From the NCBI GenBank assembly GCA_025453855.1, contig JALOPO010000036.1:1-10415 (forward strand): DNA of 10,415 nucleotides. Reading direction: 5' to 3'. The stretch is from Gemmatimonadaceae bacterium (lineage in GTDB: Bacteria; Gemmatimonadota; Gemmatimonadetes; Gemmatimonadales; Gemmatimonadaceae). This document shows positions 6,633 to 10,415 of this stretch, piece by piece (position 1 is the stretch's first letter; each line of letters opens with the position of its first letter). The notes beneath the pieces are model-generated. The model saw nothing but the letters and a program-made list of their open reading frames with translations, searched no databases and had not been told where the DNA came from. The position numbers were made by a program, and so were the translations under genes.

Positions 6633-6657
6633 CAAGTCGTTCCACGGCAACCACTTG
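6633..6657. promoter_or_regulatory. dyad upstream of the flgB promoter, possible activator site
   Basis: CAAGTCGTT and AACCACTTG are inverted copies matching at 8 of 9 positions with a 7-base spacer. The site lies 28 bases before the -24 element of the candidate sigma-54 promoter. Sigma-54 promoters require an enhancer-binding activator, so this is a candidate binding site, although it is closer than the usual 80-150 bp. Confidence 0.35.
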
Positions 6658-6685
6658 AATCGAACGCGACGGCAGCGGCCGGCCG

Positions 6686-6701
6686 TGGCACCGGTGCTGC
6701 T
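6686..6701 (+). promoter_or_regulatory. candidate sigma-54 promoter for the flagellar operon
   Basis: TGGCACCGGTGCTGCT fits the -24/-12 consensus TGGCAC-N5-TTGCW with correct spacing and one mismatch (CTGC for TTGC). The invariant GG and GC are present. Transcription would start near 6712, leaving a leader of about 40 bases before the flgB ATG. RpoN control of early flagellar genes is common in several phyla. Confidence 0.55.
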
Positions 6702-6750
6702 TTTCCACGGCGGCGTCACGTGTCCGTGTCCCCGCACAGGTCGATTCCAG

Positions 6751-7056
6751 ATGGCACTGTTCAACTTCGTCAACCGGGTCTCGTCGGCCGCGTCCATGAA
6801 GGAGGCGCTCGACCAGAGCGCGATCCGGCATCGGCGCATCGCCGATCGCGTCGCCAACGCCTCCACCGGCGGCGTCGACGGCTTCGCGCTCCCGGCCGCC
6901 GGCGCGGTCCGCAGCGCCACCGGGGCCGAGCAGGGCCCGGTCGACACCGAGCAGGAGATGGCGGCGCTCGCCAACGAGCAGCTCTACTTCGAGACCGTCG
7001 CCACGCGCCTCAAGAGCACGTACGACGGCATCCGCCGCGCGCTGCAGGACAAGTAA
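6751..7056 (+). CDS. flgB: flagellar basal-body rod protein FlgB
   Basis: This 101-residue protein would form the proximal rod of the flagellum, next to FlgC, on the periplasmic side of the MS ring. The N-terminal pattern MALFNFVNRV...MKEALDQSAIRHRRIADRVANAST is that of rod proteins, and the C-terminal helix VDTEQEMAALANEQLYFETVATRLKSTY matches the family's VDxExEM...Y pattern. The ATG at 6751 is chosen because the family begins here; the frame is open further upstream, but that part is non-coding in character. It is short (usually about 110-140 residues) and lacks the TPxYK that normally follows the ANAxT stretch, which here reads STGGVDGFALP. The ribosome binding site is weak. It is the first gene of the operon; flgC starts four bases after its stop. 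Confidence 0.87.
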   Translation: MALFNFVNRVSSAASMKEALDQSAIRHRRIADRVANASTGGVDGFALPAAGAVRSATGAEQGPVDTEQEMAALANEQLYFETVATRLKSTYDGIRRALQDK

Positions 7057-7060
7057 GGCG

Positions 7061-7624
7061 ATGCCGAAGCTCCCCGGGCTCCTCCCGCTCGCCGGCCAGC
7101 CGCGCGTGAAGCCGATGTTCCGCGCGCTCGGCATCGCCGCCAGCGGCATGTCGGCGCAGCGTGCGCGTCTCGAGGTCGCGGCCAGCAACCTCGCCAACGC
7201 CGACGTCACGAAGGCCGAGAACGGCCAGCCGTACCAGCGGCGGCTCGTGCAGCTCCGCACCGCGAAGGCCGACGAGCTCCCGGGGTCGTTCCGCTTCCCC
7301 AACCAGCTCCCGTTCACCACGGCACCCTTCGGCACGCCGCAGTTCGACGTCCCCGCCGGCGCCGCGAACACCACGCCCGCCCCGACGCCCGACGACGAGG
7401 CGTACGGCGTGGTCGTCGACGGCGTCGTCGCCGACACCACGCCCGGCGCGCGCGTCCACATGCCCGGCCATCCCGATGCGGATGCCGAGGGCTACGTGAC
7501 GCTGTCGAACGTCAATCGCACGAACGAGCTCGTCGAGCTGCTCGACGCGCGGCGCATCTTCGAGGCCAACGCCACGGTCTTCTCGAGCGCCAAGCAGCTC
7601 CTCAAGAAGTCGCTGGAGCTCTGA
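7061..7624 (+). CDS. flgC: flagellar basal-body rod protein FlgC
   Basis: FlgC is a proximal rod subunit. Residues 19-48 (MFRALGIAASGMSAQRARLE then VAASNLANAD) and the C-terminal GYVTLSNVNRTNELVELLDA with RRIFEAN (144-170) are diagnostic; NVN, the E-L-x-x-L-x-x-A-R-R helix and a Leu/Lys-rich end are all present. The frame gives 187 residues from the ATG at 7061, just after the flgB stop. The family usually starts at the equivalent of Met19 (ATG at 7115), so the first 18 residues (MPKLPGLLPLAGQPRVKP) may not be translated. Neither start has a good ribosome binding site. Residues about 97-140 form a Pro/Thr/Asp-rich insertion in the middle domain, where rod proteins vary. Confidence 0.92.
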   Translation: MPKLPGLLPLAGQPRVKPMFRALGIAASGMSAQRARLEVAASNLANADVTKAENGQPYQRRLVQLRTAKADELPGSFRFPNQLPFTTAPFGTPQFDVPAGAANTTPAPTPDDEAYGVVVDGVVADTTPGARVHMPGHPDADAEGYVTLSNVNRTNELVELLDARRIFEANATVFSSAKQLLKKSLEL

Positions 7625-7626
7625 CC

Positions 7627-7950
7627 ATGTCGCTCGCCTCGATCGCCGGCGCGCTGCCGAACCTGGCCGCCGCGCTCCCCGCGCTCACGCCGCGCGACGC
7701 CGATGCCGCCGATGCCACGCGCGCCGACGGCACGCGCGACGACGCGCGCACCGCCCGCGCCGCGCGCGATGCCGCCGCCCCCGCGATCGCCTCGCGCGAT
7801 GCCGCACCGACGGGCGCGACCGGCGCCGCCGACGCGCAGCGCGCACTGCAGCGCGCGAGCGCGCTCGGCCCACTCACCTACGGGCGCGGATCGTCGCTCG
7901 CGGCGGCGACCGTCGCCGCGCGCGGCGTGCGCCTCGACGTCACCGTCTGA
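7627..7950 (+). CDS. unidentified small Ala-rich protein in the flagellar operon
   Basis: This 107-residue frame starts two bases after the flgC stop, with GGAG eight bases before its ATG, and ends 14 bases before fliE. Spacing, strand and ribosome binding site support a real gene. Residues 1-20 are mildly hydrophobic (MSLASIAGALPNLAAALPAL) but without a basic head, so a signal peptide is not convincing. Residues 21-75 are low-complexity, with Ala, Asp, Arg and Thr in repeated RD/RDA clusters, and look disordered. Residues about 80-107 (GPLTYGRGSSLAAATVAARG then VRLDVTV) look more ordered. I do not recognise a family. Its place between rod genes and the fliE adaptor suggests a role in assembly or regulation of the basal body; that is inference from position only. 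Confidence 0.68.
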   Translation: MSLASIAGALPNLAAALPALTPRDADAADATRADGTRDDARTARAARDAAAPAIASRDAAPTGATGAADAQRALQRASALGPLTYGRGSSLAAATVAARGVRLDVTV

Positions 7951-7964
7951 CCACGCCCCGCACG

Positions 7965-8294
7965 ATGCCCATCGATCGCTTCGGCCAGTTCGCGCAGCGC
8001 GTCGCCACCTTCGGGCTCCCCGGTGGCGACGGCGCGCGCAGCGTCCCCGTCCTCCCCGAGGGCGGTACCGAGGGGGGCGGCTTCGGCGACGCACTCGTGA
8101 AGGCGATCAACGAGGTGAGCGCAGCCAGCGACGCCTCGAGCGAGATGACCGGGCGCTTCCTGCGCGGCGAGAACGTCGAGCTGCACCAGGTGATGGCGGC
8201 CGCCAACGAGTCGGGCATCGCGCTCGACATGCTGGTCGAGCTGCGCAACAAGGTGATCGACGCGTACCGCACCGTCATGGCGATGCAGAGCTGA
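7965..8294 (+). CDS. fliE: flagellar hook-basal body complex protein FliE
   Basis: FliE joins the MS ring to the proximal rod. The 109-residue length is normal. The C-terminal half carries the family pattern: FGDALVKAINEVSAASDAS (40-58), GENVELHQVMAAANESGIAL (68-87) and LRNKVIDAYRTVMAMQS (93-109). The N-terminal 35 residues contain a Gly-rich stretch (GGTEGGGFG). The ATG at 7965 gives the expected size, although no clear ribosome binding site precedes it. It lies between the unknown orf and fliF, with gaps of 14 bases on each side. Confidence 0.94.
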   Translation: MPIDRFGQFAQRVATFGLPGGDGARSVPVLPEGGTEGGGFGDALVKAINEVSAASDASSEMTGRFLRGENVELHQVMAAANESGIALDMLVELRNKVIDAYRTVMAMQS

Positions 8295-8308
8295 CGGGCT
8301 GACCGATC

Positions 8309-9877
8309 ATGCCTCCCTTCCTGCAGGAGCTCCTCGACCGCATCGGCGGGCCGCGCCGCGCCGCGATCTACGCGGTAGGCGTGGCGACGATGGTCGCCAT
8401 CCTCCTCGTCTCGCGCTGGGCCACCGAGCCGCAGTTCGTCCCCGCCTTCGCCGGCGTGCCGCTGGAGAGCGTGGGCAAGATGACCGCGGCGCTCGAGCAG
8501 GCCGGCGTCAGCTACAAGCTCGAGCGCGGCGGCACCGAGATCGCCGTCAGCGAGGAGGACGTGGCCCGCGCGCGCGTGATCCTCGCCGGCGCCGGCCTGC
8601 CGGCGCAGGGGCGTCCCGGGCTCGAGCTGTTCGACCAGCAGAGCTGGGGAATGACCGACTTCACGCAGAAGATCAACTACCGTCGCGCGCTCGAGGGTGA
8701 ACTCGAGCGCACGATCGGCACCATGAAGGGGATCGAGCGCGCGCAGGTGCACCTCGCGATCCGCGAGACGCAGGCCTTCCGTCGCGCCGGCGACACGCCG
8801 GCCGAGGCGAGCGTGGTGGTGAAGCTGCGCGGCGGGCAGCGCCCCGAGGCCGACGTGGTGCGCGGCATCGCGCAGCTCGTCGCCTCGAGCGTCGACAACC
8901 TGGAGGCCGAGCGCGTGGCGGTGATCGACGACGCGGGGCGGCTCCTCTCGCGCGTCACCACGCCGAACGACCCCGCGTCGCTCTCCAGCGCGCAGCTCGA
9001 GCAGCAGCGCGCGGTCGAGGACCACCTCACCGGCAAGGCGGCGACGATCGTCGAGCAGATGGTCGGCGCCGGCAACGCGCAGGTGAGCGTGGCGGCCGAC
9101 CTGAGCTTCGACCAGGTCGAGCGCATGTCGCAGGTCGTCGACCCCGAGAAGCAGGCGCTCTCCACCGAGCAGCGCGCCGAGATCGTCCCCGGCACCGACG
9201 GCGGCGCCGGCTCGACGAACATCGCCACCTCGTTCGACAACTCGCGCACCGTGGAGACGGTGAAGAGCGCCACCGGGACGGTGAAGCGCCTCACGGTGAG
9301 CGTGCTGGTGAAGGATCGCGTCGACGCCAAGGGAAAGCCGGTGTCGCGGCCGCAGGCGGAGCTCGACCAGCTGGCGGCGCTCGTGCGCACCGCGGTCGGC
9401 GTGGACAGCGCGCGCGGCGACCAGGTGACGGTGGTGAGCGCGCCGTTCGAGACGGTGACCGCGCTCGCCCCCGAGAGCACCGGCGAGAAGGTGCTGCGCA
9501 CCGTGCAGACGGTGCAGCGCCCCGCGCTCGGCCTGCTCGCGCTGGTCGCGGTGGCGCTCGTCGCGCTCATGGCGCTGCGCACGCTGCGTCCGGCGGCGGC
9601 GCAGACGGCCGCCGGTCCCGATGGCGCGATGCTCGCCGCCGGGAGCGTCGCCCCCGACGGCACCTTCCTCCCCGCCGGCACGCTCAACGCCGATGGCACG
9701 CCCGCGCTCCCCGCGTCGCTGCAGGCGGCCGCGGCGCAGGACGAACTCCCGCCCGCCCCGCCCGCGACGCCGTTCCGCCCGGCCGGCAATCCGCTTCGCG
9801 ACAAGGTCGTCGCCACCGCCGACGCGTATCCCGACGTCGCGGTGAAGGTCCTGCGCACCTGGATCCGCAATGCCTAG
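8309..9877 (+). CDS. fliF: flagellar MS-ring protein FliF
   Basis: FliF forms the MS ring in the inner membrane, the base on which the export gate, rod and C ring are built. The 522-residue protein has a first membrane helix at about 18-36, the ring-building region from FVPAFAGVPLESVGKMTAAL (43-62) through LELFDQQSWGMTDFTQKINY (105-124) and RALEGELERTI, then VHLAIRE (147-153) and the linker toward the second membrane helix at about 404-422. The periplasmic SFDQVERMSQVVDPE stretch (266-280) is typical. The cytoplasmic tail has a Gly/Ala/Pro/Asp-rich spacer (about 430-490) and ends in NPLRDKVVATADAYPDVAVK with VLRTWIRNA, the conserved FliG-binding segment. It is slightly shorter than the usual 530-570. 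Its last codons overlap the fliG start by eight bases. Confidence 0.97.
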   Translation: MPPFLQELLDRIGGPRRAAIYAVGVATMVAILLVSRWATEPQFVPAFAGVPLESVGKMTAALEQAGVSYKLERGGTEIAVSEEDVARARVILAGAGLPAQGRPGLELFDQQSWGMTDFTQKINYRRALEGELERTIGTMKGIERAQVHLAIRETQAFRRAGDTPAEASVVVKLRGGQRPEADVVRGIAQLVASSVDNLEAERVAVIDDAGRLLSRVTTPNDPASLSSAQLEQQRAVEDHLTGKAATIVEQMVGAGNAQVSVAADLSFDQVERMSQVVDPEKQALSTEQRAEIVPGTDGGAGSTNIATSFDNSRTVETVKSATGTVKRLTVSVLVKDRVDAKGKPVSRPQAELDQLAALVRTAVGVDSARGDQVTVVSAPFETVTALAPESTGEKVLRTVQTVQRPALGLLALVAVALVALMALRTLRPAAAQTAAGPDGAMLAAGSVAPDGTFLPAGTLNADGTPALPASLQAAAAQDELPPAPPATPFRPAGNPLRDKVVATADAYPDVAVKVLRTWIRNA

Positions 9878-10415
9878 CCTCGTCCGGATGAAGGACAGCG
9901 CGTACGAGAACCTGAGCGGCCGCAAGAAGGCGGCGCTGCTCTGCCTCGCGCTGGGCACCGAGACCGCCGCCAAGCTCACCGCGCGCCTGCCGAGCGACGA
10001 GGTCGACCTCCTGTCGTTCGAGATCGCGCGCATGGACGAGTTCGACCCGGCGACGGTCGACATGGTGCTCGAGGAGTGGGTCGAGAGCACGCTCGGCCTC
10101 GGCTCGCTCTCGAACGGCGGCGTCGACTTCGCGAAGGAGGTGCTGGAGAAGGCGTTCGGTCCGCAGAAGGCCGGCCAGATCCTGCGCCGCGTGCAGAACC
10201 AGCTGGCCGACACGGCCGGCCTCACGCGCCTCCGCCGCGCCGATCCCACGCAGCTCGGCAACACGCTGCGCAACGAGCATCCGCAGACGATCGCGCTCGT
10301 GCTCGCGCACCTCGATCCGCAGCAGACCGCCTCGATCCTCAAGGAGATCCCGGGCGCGGTCGGCGGCGAGGTCGTCTATCGCATGGCGCGCATGGAGAAG
10401 GTGCAGCCCGAGATG
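9870..10415 (+). CDS. fliG: flagellar motor switch protein FliG (3' partial)
   Basis: The frame is open from ATG 9870 to the window end (182 codons), so the C-terminal torque-generating domain is missing from view. FliG is the C-ring protein that binds FliF and, through its C-terminal charged ridge, the stator. Residues 14-35 (NLSGRKKAALLCLALGTETA) are the N-terminal FliF-binding domain; the middle domain starts near 115 and has the EHPQ motif (136-139) known for FliM contact, within EHPQTIALVLAHLDPQQTAS. The start overlaps fliF by eight bases, suggesting coupled translation. Met7 (ATG 9888) is an alternative start. The next operon genes probably continue with fliH and fliI. Confidence 0.95.
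   Translation, partial: MPSLVRMKDSAYENLSGRKKAALLCLALGTETAAKLTARLPSDEVDLLSFEIARMDEFDPATVDMVLEEWVESTLGLGSLSNGGVDFAKEVLEKAFGPQKAGQILRRVQNQLADTAGLTRLRRADPTQLGNTLRNEHPQTIALVLAHLDPQQTASILKEIPGAVGGEVVYRMARMEKVQPEM

Larger units (their letters stand above)
6100..6750. other. 651-bp gap between divergent genes
   Basis: This separates the acyl-CoA dehydrogenase start from the flgB start, which face away from each other. I see no credible gene. It contains a small dyad near the dehydrogenase side, a long inverted repeat (6318-6478), and a dyad followed by a sigma-54-like promoter on the flgB side. Because no gene ends here, the inverted repeat is not positioned as an ordinary terminator. Confidence 0.75.

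Noticed and set aside
6375..7109. Plus-strand 244-codon frame overlapping flgB, and the in-frame upstream extension of flgB from 6424
   Set aside because: The family start of FlgB is at 6751, and the upstream part crosses the inverted repeat, the dyad and the promoter.
7940..10342. 800-codon open frame on the minus strand opposite fliE, fliF and fliG
   Set aside because: It is antisense to three firmly identified flagellar genes, is Arg/His/Ala-rich without any fold signature, and is explained by the GC-biased codon use of the opposite strand.
1..10415. tRNA or rRNA genes
   Set aside because: No cloverleaf-like stretch with a T-loop GTTCRA motif, and no rRNA segment, was seen in the gaps; this was checked by eye only.

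Overview
The window is very GC-rich, with long spurious open frames on both strands, strong G/C preference at third codon positions and frequent GTG starts. Gene content and style (a secreted amidohydrolase-family lipoprotein, an ACX4/glutaryl-CoA-type acyl-CoA dehydrogenase, a flagellar basal-body operon, repeat-rich intergenic gaps) suggest a free-living flagellated bacterium. Gemmatimonadota is my best guess, but it is only an impression; no marker gene here settles it.

Layout. (1) 1-1494, plus: the 3' part of a gene fusing a DnaQ-like DEDDh exonuclease domain, through a low-complexity charged linker, to a complete endonuclease III-type DNA glycosylase/lyase with a 4Fe-4S cluster. Its start lies before the window. 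(2) 4151-1585, minus: a lipoprotein with an imidazolonepropionase-like amidohydrolase fold, in which nearly all metal ligands appear to be lost. It overlaps by ATGA with a small two-helix membrane protein. (3) 4152-4722: a gene-free gap holding a 103-bp near-perfect palindrome nested inside an outer imperfect inverted repeat. (4) 6099-4723, minus: acyl-CoA dehydrogenase. (5) 6100-6750: a gap between divergent genes with a second long inverted repeat of different sequence, then a candidate sigma-54 promoter with an upstream dyad. (6) 6751 to the window end, plus: a tight flagellar operon, flgB-flgC-unknown small orf-fliE-fliF-fliG, with fliG running off the end.

The flagellar genes encode the proximal rod (FlgB, FlgC), the rod/MS-ring adaptor (FliE), the MS ring (FliF) and the first switch protein (FliG), so the operon builds the base of the motor from the inner membrane outward. 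The sigma-54-like element about 50 bp before flgB fits the usual control of early flagellar structural genes.

Most worth a second look: the exonuclease-glycosylase fusion, the apparent pseudo-amidohydrolase with its coupled membrane partner, the two long intergenic inverted repeats on either side of the acyl-CoA dehydrogenase gene, and the unidentified 107-residue protein inside the flagellar operon. All comparisons with families were made by eye, without database searches.
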